In this document: piece by piece, positions 51,919-60,759 of the stretch
How the letters are laid out: each line of letters starts with the position of its first letter
Position numbering within the stretch: position 1 is the stretch's first letter
Origin: an uncultured Bacteroidota bacterium
GTDB lineage: Bacteria > Bacteroidota > Bacteroidia > Bacteroidales > WCHB1-69
NCBI GenBank assembly: GCA_902786595.1
Contig: CADADB010000009.1
Span: forward strand, 93,941-157,940
DNA length: 64,000 nucleotides
Direction: 5' to 3'
The notes under the pieces: model-generated
Told to the model about the DNA's origin: nothing
Databases searched by the model: none
Seen by the model: only the letters and a program-made list of their open reading frames with translations
Made by a program: the position numbers and the translations under genes

Positions 51919-51926
51919 CAAAAATA
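51919..51926 (-). promoter_or_regulatory. -7 box for the 13-kb minus-strand operon
   Basis: The minus strand reads TATTTTTG, 29 bp upstream of the barrel gene start. It is the only promoter box I see for the three genes. Confidence 0.7.
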
Positions 51927-52064
51927 CAAATAATATTATTATACAATATGTGAAATTAATCAATAAATTATGAACAATGTTTTTCCGGAATTGATTTACC
52001 GTTTTTTTTCTGACTTTTCCGAAAGCTTCTTTTTTCTTTTCTCACTTGGTATTCAATAAAATAG

Positions 52065-52072
52065 TATCTTTG
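52065..52072 (+). promoter_or_regulatory. -7 box for the secG-upstream gene
   Basis: TATCTTTG 19 bp upstream of the start codon at 52091. Confidence 0.7.
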
Positions 52073-52090
52073 CGCGCTAAAAATTCACAG

Positions 52091-52702
52091 ATGGAAAAAC
52101 TATTTTTCACGGATTTTGTACCGTCGTCACGCGGTGCGGCGCGGGAGAAATTGACGCAATGGCAGAAGAAATACCCGGCGTCCGCTTTCCTGAACATCTT
52201 TTGTCTGAAAGAGTCCAGGATGAAGATTTCCCAGCGCCAGCGCTCGAAAATGCTGCTCACGCTGCCTGACAAGCTGCGCTTTGACCTGCTTCAACTTGAA
52301 ACAGCGCCTGTCGTGGAGGTTCGAGAGAAACCGCAGCTCAATATCGTGGAAAACAAACCGCAACCGACTTCCCCCTTGCATCCGATCTTCGTCAAGCACC
52401 CGGCTCCGGATCATGAGAATAAGCAAGTTCTGATCGATCAGCTTATTGAAAAATTTTCCAAGGATGCTCCGAAAATCATTTACTCCCCAGATGTGCACGA
52501 TGCCGACGCCGATTACGGGATGGAAAGCTCAGTTGAAGATCAAAGCATTGTAAGTGTTTCATTGGCAAATGTTTATGCCGATCAAGGTTATTACGACCGC
52601 GCTATCCAAATGTTTGAAATATTAAAGTTGCATTTTCCCGAAAAAAATAGTATTTTTGCCGCCCGAATTGAAGAACTGAAAAAAATGATGGCGGAAGGGT
52701 GA
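52091..52702 (+). CDS. TPR-type protein upstream of secG
   Basis: A 203-residue protein without a signal peptide. The last 55 residues contain one tetratricopeptide repeat (SVSLANVYADQGYYDRAIQM, then FEILKLHFPEKNSIFAARIE). The N-terminal part is a conserved Bacteroidota-specific segment (SAFLNIFCLKESRMKI). It is found upstream of secG in this group, but its function is not known. Confidence 0.82.
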   Translation: MEKLFFTDFVPSSRGAAREKLTQWQKKYPASAFLNIFCLKESRMKISQRQRSKMLLTLPDKLRFDLLQLETAPVVEVREKPQLNIVENKPQPTSPLHPIFVKHPAPDHENKQVLIDQLIEKFSKDAPKIIYSPDVHDADADYGMESSVEDQSIVSVSLANVYADQGYYDRAIQMFEILKLHFPEKNSIFAARIEELKKMMAEG

Positions 52703-52786
52703 TTCTGGCATCGTTTTTGCAAGAAACTTCACCGAAAATAAAGGGAATTGTAAGTAATTAAATCATAAACTAAAAAGTTAAGAAAG

Positions 52787-53083
52787 ATGTTTACATTGTG
52801 TGTAGTATTAATCATTTTGGCAAGTATCGTACTGGCTTTCGTCGTGCTGATTCAAAACTCCAAGGGCGGTGGTCTGGCATCCAATTTTGCCTCCTCCAAC
52901 CAGGTGATGGGCGTGCGTAAAACCGCTGACGTGCTGGAGAAAACCACTTGGGGACTCGCTGCCGGCATCATGCTGCTCTGCTTCGTTTGCGCATTTATGT
53001 CTAAAAGCGAATACAACAGCCGCTATGGCAACAGCACCCAAATTGAACAGACGACGACCTCTGACGATGCTGCTGAAGAGTAA
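52787..53083 (+). CDS. secG: Protein translocase subunit SecG
   Basis: A 98-residue inner-membrane protein. It has two membrane segments (LCVVLIILASIVLAFVVLIQ and TWGLAAGIMLLCFVCAFM) joined by the conserved cytoplasmic loop NSKGGGLASNFASSNQVMG. It assists SecYEG-driven export. The acidic Thr-rich tail is usual in this phylum. Confidence 0.93.
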   Translation: MFTLCVVLIILASIVLAFVVLIQNSKGGGLASNFASSNQVMGVRKTADVLEKTTWGLAAGIMLLCFVCAFMSKSEYNSRYGNSTQIEQTTTSDDAAEE

Positions 53084-53112
53084 TAGATAGAAATTTGGAA
53101 TGATAAAACATG

Positions 53113-53142
53113 CAACGCCTAGGGGTGTTGTGTGTTTTTTTT
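53113..53142 (+). terminator. Weak terminator after secG
   Basis: CAACGCC/GGTGTTG stem (one G-U pair) followed closely by a run of eight Ts, 26 bp before the trigger-factor start. Confidence 0.5.
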
Positions 53143-53167
53143 GTATGTACAATAAAAAATTGATTCA

Positions 53168-54643
53168 ATGAATATTAAGCACGAAAATGTTCCTGGCCAG
53201 GTGCAGGAACTCGTTATCGAAATCCAAAAGGAAGATTATGCCGAAAAGGTGGATAATGCGTTGAAGAAACAACGCCGTGATGTTGCAGTCCCCGGTTTCC
53301 GCAAAGGCAACGCCCCCATGGGCATCGTTAAGAAAATGTATGGCAAGAACATCCTTGTGATGGAAATCGACCGCATCGTCAACGAACAGATTGACAAGTA
53401 TTTCAAGGACAATGATGTGAAATACATCTTTGAGCCCATGCCTGTGGAAGGCAAGTCAAAGGTCGATTTCGACAACCCCGACACGTTCACGTTCACTTAC
53501 GAATACGCCCTGCGTCCCGAAGTGAACCTCGACTATAAAACATTGCCCGCCATCACTGATTTCACCGTCGTCCCAAGCGAAGAGGAAATCACCAACTACA
53601 TTGACCAGTTGCGTGAACGCCATGGCAAGTATGTCACTCCGGACACCGTTGAGAAAAACGACAGTATTTCAGCGGATTACGGTGGCGAGAAAGAGGCGTT
53701 TTTCTTCATTAGAGACCTGAAAGAGGATGCGCAGAAGGAGTTCATCGGCAAGAAAGTGGGAGAGAAAGTTTCCATGAGTATGCGCCAGGCCTTCAGTTCT
53801 GACCCCTTCTTCGCACGTGCCTTCGACCTCAAGGTGGACGACCTCAAAGAAGACGATCCCTATTCTTACGAACTGACCATCAAACGGATTGGTCGCATCG
53901 AACCCGCCGAACTCAACGAGGAATTCTTCAAAGTCGCCTATCCTAACGGCAATGTGACTAGCGAAGAAGCGCTTAAGGAAGAAGCGAAGAATGTGTTGGC
54001 AGAGCAATATAAACCCGATACGGAGCGTCTTTTCATGAATAAAGCCATTGAGACGCTGTTGGATAATGTCAAGATCGAACTCCCCGATGACTTCATGAAA
54101 CGCTACATCAAGGCAGTGCAGAAGGATATGGATGACGAAAAACTGGAGAAGGATTTCGACCAGTACAAACGTTCTTTCGCATGGCAGATTCTGGAGAACA
54201 ACATTGTGGAAGGTGAGGATGTGAATGTCACCCGCGCCGACATTGAGAACTATTTCCGTGACTACTTCATCAAGAGCTATTTTGGCAATTTCAATCCGGA
54301 AAGCGTTAAGGATCAATTGGATAAGATTGTGGCTGACGCGATGAAGAATCAGGAATATGTCAAGAATGCATACGACATGCTCTATGACAAGAAATTGGTG
54401 GAAGTCTTGCGCAAGAAGATGAACGTTGAGCATAAAGAAGGCGATTTCAAGGCCTTCATCAACGAGCTTTCTTCTAAAGAAGGAGCGAAAGACGAAAAGA
54501 ACGCTGAGGAGAAGCCCAAGAAGGCCACAACAAAGCGTAAAACGGCTGCCAAGGCAGAAGAACCCGCTGCCGAAGTTGCTCCCGTAGAGGAAAAACCGAA
54601 AAAGCCGAGAGCTAAATCCACTAAAAAAACCGATAAAGAGTAA
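53168..54643 (+). CDS. tig: Trigger factor (ribosome-associated chaperone)
   Basis: A 491-residue chaperone. The ribosome-binding domain includes the signature VPGFRKGNAPMGIVKKMYGK. A divergent FKBP-like PPIase domain (about 150-245) and the helical C-terminal arms follow. The final 60 residues or so are a low-complexity Lys/Ala/Glu/Pro tail (KPKKATTKRKTAAKAEEPAA), absent from E. coli Tig. It lies 3 bp upstream of clpP, the common tig-clpP-clpX proteostasis cluster. Confidence 0.96.
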   Translation: MNIKHENVPGQVQELVIEIQKEDYAEKVDNALKKQRRDVAVPGFRKGNAPMGIVKKMYGKNILVMEIDRIVNEQIDKYFKDNDVKYIFEPMPVEGKSKVDFDNPDTFTFTYEYALRPEVNLDYKTLPAITDFTVVPSEEEITNYIDQLRERHGKYVTPDTVEKNDSISADYGGEKEAFFFIRDLKEDAQKEFIGKKVGEKVSMSMRQAFSSDPFFARAFDLKVDDLKEDDPYSYELTIKRIGRIEPAELNEEFFKVAYPNGNVTSEEALKEEAKNVLAEQYKPDTERLFMNKAIETLLDNVKIELPDDFMKRYIKAVQKDMDDEKLEKDFDQYKRSFAWQILENNIVEGEDVNVTRADIENYFRDYFIKSYFGNFNPESVKDQLDKIVADAMKNQEYVKNAYDMLYDKKLVEVLRKKMNVEHKEGDFKAFINELSSKEGAKDEKNAEEKPKKATTKRKTAAKAEEPAAEVAPVEEKPKKPRAKSTKKTDKE

Positions 54644-54646
54644 TTT

Positions 54647-55321
54647 ATGAGAGACGAATTCAGAAACTACGCGCTGAAACAGCATGGTATCAGCAGCTTG
54701 AAAATGGACCGTTACACGTCCATGACTCGCAACTACATCACTCCGTATATCATCGAAGAGCGCCCGATGAACATCACCCAGCTGGATGTGTTCTCCCGCT
54801 TGATGAAGGACAGAATCATCTTCATGGGGGTGCCGATCGACGATGACGTGGCCAACATCATCCAAGCGCAGCTTCTGTTCCTCGAATCGCAGGATTCCGA
54901 GCGCGACATTCAGATCTACATCAACAGCCCCGGAGGCATGGTCTATGCCGGACTTGGCATTTACGACACGATGCAGTATCTGAAACCCGATGTTTCCACG
55001 ATTTGCACGGGCATGGCCGCCTCTATGGCAGCAGTGCTGATGTGCGCCGGTGCCAAAGGAAAACGCTTCGCCCTCCCGCACTCTCGCGTCATGATTCACC
55101 AGCCTATGGGCGGTGCGCAGGGTCAAGCTTCCGACATTGAAATCGAGGCCCGCGAGATCCAGAAAATCAAGAAGGAACTCTATGAGATCATTGCCTACCA
55201 CTCCGGCAAAGATTACGACCAGGTGTGGAAAGACAGCGACCGCGACTACTGGATGACGGCCGCCGAGGCTAAAGAGTACGGCATGATTGACCAGGTGCTG
55301 GGCCGCGACCAACGGAAATAA
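54647..55321 (+). CDS. clpP: ATP-dependent Clp protease proteolytic subunit
   Basis: A 224-residue serine peptidase. The catalytic Ser is in [11 protein letters not shown], the His in [14 protein letters not shown] and the Asp in the region after EIEAREI. The oxyanion Gly block is [20 protein letters not shown]. It forms the tetradecamer that degrades substrates fed by ClpX, including tmRNA-tagged proteins. Confidence 0.98.
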   Translation: MRDEFRNYALKQHGISSLKMDRYTSMTRNYITPYIIEERPMNITQLDVFSRLMKDRIIFMGVPIDDDVANIIQAQLLFLESQDSERDIQIYINSPGGMVYAGLGIYDTMQYLKPDVSTICTGMAASMAAVLMCAGAKGKRFALPHSRVMIHQPMGGAQGQASDIEIEAREIQKIKKELYEIIAYHSGKDYDQVWKDSDRDYWMTAAEAKEYGMIDQVLGRDQRK

Positions 55322-55348
55322 TCGAAGACGTTAATATCTTGAAATGAA

Positions 55349-55387
55349 GAAACCGGCTTCCGGAAATGTCCGGACGCCGGTTTCTCT
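55349..55387 (+). terminator. Hairpin between clpP and clpX (attenuator or partial terminator)
   Basis: GAAACCGGC/GCCGGTTTC, a 9-bp stem with an inner CCGGA-AATG-TCCGG stem, followed by TCTTAT. The weak T-tract suggests partial termination between clpP and clpX. Confidence 0.6.
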
Positions 55388-55399
55388 TATAAAACGATT

Positions 55400-56641
55400 A
55401 TGGCAAAGAAACAGAATATAGACAGAACATGTAGCTTTTGCGGACGGGAAATCCCCAACAACCAGTTTATTATCGGGGGATTTGATGCGATGATATGCAG
55501 CGACTGCTTAGAGGCGGCGATGGACATCTATCACCAGCACCAGTCGGAGCTTGACCGCAAAGAGCTTTCCCAAATCAAATTGAAACTGCTGAAGCCGAAG
55601 GAGATAAAGGCCAAATTGGACGATTATGTCATTGGTCAGGAGGAAGCGAAGAAGGTTCTTTCGGTGGCGGTTTATAACCACTACAAACGACTGATGCAGG
55701 AAACAGACAAGTCTGACCCCGATGTGGACATTGAAAAGTCCAATGTGTTGCTGATAGGGGAGACGGGAACAGGTAAGACCTTGTTGGCCAAAACGATAGC
55801 CACGCTGCTGGATGTGCCGTTCTGCATTGCTGACGCCACCGTCTTCACGCAGGCAGGTTATGTGGGCGAGGATGTGGAGAGCATCCTCACACGATTGCTC
55901 CAAGCCGCCGACTACGATGTGAAACGTGCCGAGCGCGGTATTGTCTTTATTGACGAAATCGACAAGATAGCCCGCAAAGGTTCTGAGAATCCGTCCATTA
56001 CGCGTGATGTGTCAGGCGAGGGCGTGCAGCAGTCGTTGCTGAAGCTCTTGGAGGGTTCGTTGGTGAATGTGCCGCCGCAAGGGGGACGCAAACACCCCGA
56101 GCAGGAGTTCATTCAGGTCAATACCCGTCACATCCTGTTCATCGGCAGCGGTGCGTTCAACAACCTGTCGAACATCATTTGCGACCGTATGAACACGCAT
56201 GCCATCGGTTACAACACGAAGAATATCAACTTCAACCCGCAAGAGGCGCTGAAATATGTGAGTGCGCAGGATGTGAAGGAATTCGGGTTGATTCCTGAAT
56301 TGTGCGGCCGTTTCCCGGTCATCACCTCGCTGAACGCGCTCGACCGTGACGCGCTGAAACGTATCCTCACCGAGCCGAAAAATGCGCTGGTGAAGCAGTA
56401 TATCGCGCTTTTCAAGATGGATGGTATCTCGTTGAGCTTCACCGAAGATTGCCTTGACTACATCGTGGATAAGGCGGTGGAACTGCAACTCGGTGCCCGC
56501 GGACTGCGCGCCATCGTTGAGAAAATCATGACCGACGCCATGTTCGAATTCCCGAGTCTCAACAAGAAAAAAATCGTGGTGGACAAGGCCTACGCGCAGG
56601 AGAAGTTCGAGAGTTCAATCTTCTCGTTCAAAGATAAGTGA
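55400..56641 (+). CDS. clpX: ATP-dependent Clp protease ATP-binding subunit ClpX
   Basis: A 413-residue AAA+ unfoldase. The N-terminal C4 zinc finger reads CSFCGREI...MICSDC. Walker A is [13 protein letters not shown], Walker [12 protein letters not shown], and the pore loop lies after [12 protein letters not shown]. The C-terminal small domain ([14 protein letters not shown]) is intact. It delivers substrates to ClpP. Confidence 0.98.
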   Translation: MAKKQNIDRTCSFCGREIPNNQFIIGGFDAMICSDCLEAAMDIYHQHQSELDRKELSQIKLKLLKPKEIKAKLDDYVIGQEEAKKVLSVAVYNHYKRLMQETDKSDPDVDIEKSNVLLIGETGTGKTLLAKTIATLLDVPFCIADATVFTQAGYVGEDVESILTRLLQAADYDVKRAERGIVFIDEIDKIARKGSENPSITRDVSGEGVQQSLLKLLEGSLVNVPPQGGRKHPEQEFIQVNTRHILFIGSGAFNNLSNIICDRMNTHAIGYNTKNINFNPQEALKYVSAQDVKEFGLIPELCGRFPVITSLNALDRDALKRILTEPKNALVKQYIALFKMDGISLSFTEDCLDYIVDKAVELQLGARGLRAIVEKIMTDAMFEFPSLNKKKIVVDKAYAQEKFESSIFSFKDK

Positions 56642-56678
56642 TTCGTTAGCGTTTAGTGGTTAGCAGTTAGTAGATATG

Positions 56679-56705
56679 GGGATGTCGGTGTGGCGTCCCT
56701 TTTTT
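56679..56705 (+). terminator. Rho-independent terminator after clpX
   Basis: GGGATGTC-GGTGT-GGCGTCCC (8-bp stem with two G-U pairs) directly followed by six Ts, 37 bp past the clpX stop. Confidence 0.8.
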
Positions 56706-56712
56706 GTGGTTT

Positions 56713-56888
56713 GCGATGAGGCGATGATGCGATGAGGCGATGAGGCGATGATACGATGAGGCGATGAGGCGATGATACGATGAGGCGATGATGCGATGAG
56801 GCGATGATGCGATGATACGATGAGGCGATGAGGCGATGATGCGATGATGCGATGATGCGATGATGCGATGATACGATGATGCGATGAA
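56713..56888. repeat. Octamer tandem array GCGATGAG/GCGATGAT
   Basis: About 22 units of 8 bp (GCGATGAG, GCGATGAT, ACGATGAG, ACGATGAT), decaying into GGACGATGAAT-like units to about 56915. It lies in the 410-bp gap between clpX and umuC. The open frames it creates on the minus strand (endless HRIIASSH-like repeats in all three frames) are artefacts of the 8-bp period. Confidence 0.9.
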
Positions 56889-56951
56889 TGGACGATGAAT
56901 GGACGATGGATGGGCGGTGGCGCGATGGCACGACAACTGGGGGATGTGACG

Positions 56952-56989
56952 TTCGCGAAGCAGCCCGTTAGGGCTGAAGGGCTCGGTAG
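56952..56989. repeat. Dispersed palindromic element, copy 4
   Basis: CAGCCC-GTTA-GGGCTG hairpin followed by AAGGGCTCGGTAG, related to 6881-6915. A second hairpin, GCAGGCC-GTTA-GGCCTGC, follows at 57016-57033. Nothing else is seen before the umuC 3' end. Confidence 0.7.
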
Positions 56990-57052
56990 CAATGTGGGAA
57001 TTCGTGCGTTTTTTTGCAGGCCGTTAGGCCTGCGGGCATTGAACATTATGCA

Positions 57053-58315
57053 TTAATCGCAATGGATCTCCAGAATCTCGTTCCAGTCGGTGGTGTAATT
57101 CTGCGACAGATGGTTGCGGTTCATTCGCACGCCCTCGAAACCGGCGGTGGCCACCACAACGGTACGATGTCCCTGCTTCTCGTTGATTTTGTCCAAAACA
57201 CTCATCAGTTTGTCGTGTTTTTCGCGGTCGATTTCATCGAAAAGAACCGTCTGAACGCTCTCTTTAGGGGATATTTGGGTCAGACAGACCCCGGCTTTCT
57301 TGTAGAAGGTGCCTTGTCGGAAAAGTTGCGCGGCCGTTTTCACCGCGATGTCGGCTAATTCCACAGTGCTGTCGGAGGCAGCGGGCAACGTGATGAGCTG
57401 GTTGTCGTAGTGCTGTTCCTGCTCGTGCCGGAAACGGTTGGTGAGCAGAAAGACATACATGGCGTGGCACACACTTCCCTGTTTCCGCAGTTTCTCGGCC
57501 GCCATGGATGTGAAGAGCGCCACCTGCTCCTTTATGTCCTCTACGTCATTAAGCTCTTTGCTGAAACTCCGTGAAACCATGATCTGTTGCTTGTCAGGGA
57601 TATGCGCTTCGAATTCGATGCAAGGTCTGCCATGTAGCTCATACCAGGTCTTCATACCGCCAAGGTGCATCTTGCTGCGCACAAAGTCCAGCGGTTGCTG
57701 CGAGAAATCGTAGGCGGTATTGATGTTCCGGCTCTTCAGCATGGCGGAGAAACGCCGTCCGATGCCCCACACATCCTCTATCGGGAATTTCCTCAGCACT
57801 TTCTCAATGTCCTGTGGACGGTGCATATAGCAGCTGCCCTTGAGTTTGGGGTACTGCTTGCACAGTTTGGAGGCAATTTTGGCGAGCGTTTTCGTGTGCG
57901 AGATTCCTACGCTGATGGGTATTCCCGTGTTTTTCAATACTTTATACGACACATAATGTCCAAAGGCATCCAAATCTTCCTCCTTGATACCGTTGAGGTT
58001 CAGGAAGGATTCGTCAATGGAATAGACTTCGGTGGCGGGGCAAAGAGAGCGCAATGTCTGTTGCACGCGCTTCGACATGTCGCTGTATAGGGCATAGTTG
58101 CTGGAATAAACGGCCACGTCATGCCGTTTGATGAGCGCCTCGAGCTGGAAATACGGATGCCCCATCTTGATACCCAGCCGTTTGGCTTCATTCGACCGCG
58201 CAATCACGCAACCGTCATTGTTGGAGAGGATGATGACGGGCCGCCCGTTGAGCGAGGGATTGAACACCCGCTCGCACGAGACAAAGAAATTGTTGCAATC
58301 AGCGAGACCGAACAT
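57053..58315 (-). CDS. umuC: Y-family DNA polymerase V catalytic subunit (UmuC)
   Basis: A 420-residue translesion polymerase. The palm signature FGLADCNNFFVSCERVFNPS and the catalytic YSIDESFLNL are intact, followed by the HhH region (EDVWGIGRRFSAML) and the little-finger domain. The C-terminal DUF4113-type block is visible (FYKKAGVCLTQISPKESVQT, then FEGVRMNRNHLSQNYTTDW). It works with UmuD', encoded 2.5 kb away at 60796-61215 on the same strand. It has its own promoter box (58356-58363). Confidence 0.94.
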   Translation of the reverse strand: MFGLADCNNFFVSCERVFNPSLNGRPVIILSNNDGCVIARSNEAKRLGIKMGHPYFQLEALIKRHDVAVYSSNYALYSDMSKRVQQTLRSLCPATEVYSIDESFLNLNGIKEEDLDAFGHYVSYKVLKNTGIPISVGISHTKTLAKIASKLCKQYPKLKGSCYMHRPQDIEKVLRKFPIEDVWGIGRRFSAMLKSRNINTAYDFSQQPLDFVRSKMHLGGMKTWYELHGRPCIEFEAHIPDKQQIMVSRSFSKELNDVEDIKEQVALFTSMAAEKLRKQGSVCHAMYVFLLTNRFRHEQEQHYDNQLITLPAASDSTVELADIAVKTAAQLFRQGTFYKKAGVCLTQISPKESVQTVLFDEIDREKHDKLMSVLDKINEKQGHRTVVVATAGFEGVRMNRNHLSQNYTTDWNEILEIHCD

Positions 58316-58355
58316 TTTGAGGGTTAAAAGGTTAGTAGGTTAGAAGGTCGGTCCG

Positions 58356-58363
58356 CAAAGATA
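58356..58363 (-). promoter_or_regulatory. -7 box for umuC
   Basis: The minus strand reads TATCTTTG, 41 bp upstream of the umuC start codon, so umuC can be expressed apart from umuD. Confidence 0.65.
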
Positions 58364-58439
58364 ATCTTTTTAGAAACATAGTTCCAAAAAAAAGCGGCGG
58401 ACGTGTCAGAATCGCCCGCCGCTGTCGTCATCAAATGCG

Positions 58440-58655
58440 TTACTGTTTACATCTGTAAAAATCCATGCCAGCCTCTTCGTTGAGCTTGTCTTGCATGGCT
58501 TTGCACTCCTCTTTGGTTGACGTTTCGTCTTCGTAGGTGGGGGCAAGGTGCGCTACATCCGTCTTGACATAGCAATGGCAACCCGTTTTGTTGCAAGAGG
58601 TGGAAACTGCTGCCAGCATGAAAACGGCAGAAACTAAAACCAATAATTTTTTCAT
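58440..58655 (-). CDS. Small lipoprotein
   Basis: A 71-residue lipoprotein (LVSAVFMLAAVSTSC lipobox, Cys20). The mature 50 residues contain four more cysteines (CHC, ECKAM, YRC), possibly two disulfides. No family recognised. It is the last gene of the sigma-factor operon and lies 105 bp after the preceding gene. Function unknown. Confidence 0.7.
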   Translation of the reverse strand: MKKLLVLVSAVFMLAAVSTSCNKTGCHCYVKTDVAHLAPTYEDETSTKEECKAMQDKLNEEAGMDFYRCKQ

Positions 58656-58759
58656 AATGTTTTTTTCATGGACTTCTTGATGATTAATGTAAGATATTTG
58701 TGATTGTCTGAACGGAAGTCCGTAACGTCCCGATATCTGCAAACATCTTTTTAATATGT

Positions 58760-59461
58760 TCAAAATAAAAGAGTTATGCCTATTCCTTGTGGAGTCGTGC
58801 CTAGTGAGAGGCGTAATGAAGTTTTGGAGGTGTTAAAATCGTTTGCGATGTTGTTGAGATGCACTTTGCTCTTGATGGTAAGTATGGTGGCGGGTATAAT
58901 GCAGCCCGCAGCCACAAGCATGCCGCCACCGCAGAGAAACACTCCTCCCATGGCACTTCTCCAAATGTTTAATGCAAGATCATCACTGTCAAGAAGTTGT
59001 TCGTGATATTTTGCCGTCTGTATGAAACTGGCGCAGAATTGAACCAAGCCAATCCCTGCAATTGCGGCAGCTCCACCTCCCGCTACGAAAAGAGGAATGC
59101 TGATGTATTGGTTGCGCTTCGATTTCCGGTAATCTTCGTATTGGGCCGGCGAGAATAGCATTTGCAGATCCGCCTTGTCGAGTTTATAGACCTCTTCGTT
59201 GCCGGTAAGCCAGAAATGTCCTTTGTTGTAGTATATTTGCCCGATGCCGCGATTCTGGAACGCCTCCATCAACTCTTCTTTTGTGAGCAGTTCGTCTAGT
59301 TGACTGCCTTGGAGATAAAGAGTGTCGTAAGTGACTTCCTCTTCGATGATGTAAAGGGTGTCCTGCCTCGGTTTTGATTCGTCCACTTGTGAAATGGCGG
59401 CAAACCATGAAAAGCAGCAGATTGCGAGCAGCAAATTTCTGATATTCAATACTTTACTCAT
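58760..59461 (-). CDS. Membrane protein co-transcribed with the tethered sigma factor
   Basis: A 233-residue protein with a signal peptide (LLAICCFSWFAAISQ). A polar part includes YLQGSQLDELLTKEELMEAF and the SCIFF-like line GQIYYNKGHFWLTGNEEVYK. Two membrane segments follow (about residues 143-165 and 193-213; AGGGAAAIAGIGLVQFC and GGMLVAAGCIIPATI). Such architecture occurs in Bacteroidota proteins of unknown role. It starts 2 bp after the sigma-factor gene, so a functional link is likely. Confidence 0.78.
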   Translation of the reverse strand: MSKVLNIRNLLLAICCFSWFAAISQVDESKPRQDTLYIIEEEVTYDTLYLQGSQLDELLTKEELMEAFQNRGIGQIYYNKGHFWLTGNEEVYKLDKADLQMLFSPAQYEDYRKSKRNQYISIPLFVAGGGAAAIAGIGLVQFCASFIQTAKYHEQLLDSDDLALNIWRSAMGGVFLCGGGMLVAAGCIIPATILTIKSKVHLNNIANDFNTSKTSLRLSLGTTPQGIGITLLF

Positions 59462-59463
59462 GT

Positions 59464-60570
59464 TTATCGTTTTAAAGAATCTTGGATGACAATGGTGCGG
59501 TTTGTGCGCCGGACTTTCTTTACCACTACTGGAGGATGCCCACTTTCTGGGGTTATGAGAGTGTCGGATTTAGAAGTTGTGTTTTCTTCTCCATCATCCT
59601 CTTTTATCATGCCGGCGGAATGTTTTGTCGCGACGCTCCTACGGTATGGTGTAGATGAAGCTGCAACAGTAGCGGAAACGGCCACCGTTGAGTCTCCAAT
59701 CTCGTTGTTTACCAAGGTGCTGTCGTTAATAGTAATGTTTTGATTATCTTTTGGCTCTGAACTAATGGGTTTTAATGGTTGTGCGGTGTTGACAAAGATA
59801 ATCGCGCCAGCCACTCCTGCAGTGGTGATTCCGGCGGCGATAGGCGCGCGATAAGCCCGCAAACGCAACCGTAACGACGGGATGGAGTTTGATGGCGGGA
59901 AACTTGATTCTGGCAGCGGATTCTGCGGAACCATAGTGAAACCGTCCAATTTTCGGCGGCAATATGCGTCGATAGCGGCTTCGGGCGCGGTAAAAAGTGG
60001 GAAAAACATCATAAGCGGTTGTTTTTTGTGTTTAGACTGTTGGAATAAAATCTGTTGCAGTTCTTTGCGGGCGCGCATCAGATGCGATTTGGAGGTGTTT
60101 ACTGAAATACCTCTTGCAATGGCGATCTGCTGATGTGTATAATGCTCGAACACGTACAAATTCAGGACAATACGATGGTTGTCTGGCAGTTGAGCGATAG
60201 CATGGAGAATCTCCTCGGTCGTGAAGTCGGCTTTTCGGATAGCGGCCATCATCTCTTCAGCAGGCATTTCATCATCTGCAGAATATGGATCCACCAGATT
60301 ATCCATGTCTGCGTTTTCATTGATGTATAGTCCTTTGGATGTCTTCCGAAGGTGCGTCAACGCGGTATTTACCGTGATGCGCATCAACCATTTGTCGAAT
60401 CGTCCAATGCCTTTGAAGGTGTCGGCCTTTTCGATGGCTTGCAGAAACGCACTGTGCGCCAAGTCCTCTGCCGTGGCTCGGTCGGGGACATAACGATAGC
60501 AAATCCCTATCATTTTGCCTATGTGTCGCTGATACTCCCTGGTCCAGAACGATTTCATCTTTTTGTCCAT
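59464..60570 (-). CDS. ECF sigma factor fused to a transmembrane segment and periplasmic tail
   Basis: A 368-residue protein. Residues 1-85 are sigma region 2 (IGKMIGICYRYVPDRATAED, then RFDKWLMRITVNTALTHLRK). Residues 115-175 are region 4 (LPDNHRIVLNLYVFEHYTHQ, then ARGISVNTSKSHLMRARKEL). After a linker, a positively charged stretch (RLRLRAYRA) leads into a single membrane segment (IAAGITTAGVAGAIIFV, 243-260) and a polar tail of about 105 residues predicted outside. Ordinary ECF factors are about 160-200 residues and soluble. The fusion implies release by proteolysis or direct membrane control. It is the first gene of a three-gene operon. Confidence 0.88.
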   Translation of the reverse strand: MDKKMKSFWTREYQRHIGKMIGICYRYVPDRATAEDLAHSAFLQAIEKADTFKGIGRFDKWLMRITVNTALTHLRKTSKGLYINENADMDNLVDPYSADDEMPAEEMMAAIRKADFTTEEILHAIAQLPDNHRIVLNLYVFEHYTHQQIAIARGISVNTSKSHLMRARKELQQILFQQSKHKKQPLMMFFPLFTAPEAAIDAYCRRKLDGFTMVPQNPLPESSFPPSNSIPSLRLRLRAYRAPIAAGITTAGVAGAIIFVNTAQPLKPISSEPKDNQNITINDSTLVNNEIGDSTVAVSATVAASSTPYRRSVATKHSAGMIKEDDGEENTTSKSDTLITPESGHPPVVVKKVRRTNRTIVIQDSLKR

Positions 60571-60600
60571 CCTGATCTAAGCATTCGTCAAAAAACGCTG

Positions 60601-60608
60601 CAAAGATA
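60601..60608 (-). promoter_or_regulatory. -7 box for the tethered sigma operon
   Basis: The minus strand reads TATCTTTG, 31 bp upstream of the start codon at 60570. Confidence 0.65.
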
Positions 60609-60759
60609 TGATAAATACAAGTATAAAATTAATCCATAAATATTAATACTACATAAAAAAATCAGAAAAGAACCCATCCGTATGATGAGCACTTTTCTTA
60701 TAGGATGCAGAAAAGTGAAAAGGTTGCAGTATGTTGAAAAATTTTTTATGTGTTTTGTT

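Noticed and set aside
53669-55312. A 547-codon open frame antisense to tig and clpP
   Set aside because: It lies fully opposite two well-supported conserved genes, and its composition (His/Val/Leu-rich) is the usual shadow of high-GC codon third positions.
56653-57046. Three overlapping minus-strand reading frames of 89-128 codons with endless HRIIASSH-type repeats
   Set aside because: They are produced by an 8-bp tandem DNA array read in all three frames. No non-repeat coding part or start context supports a gene.
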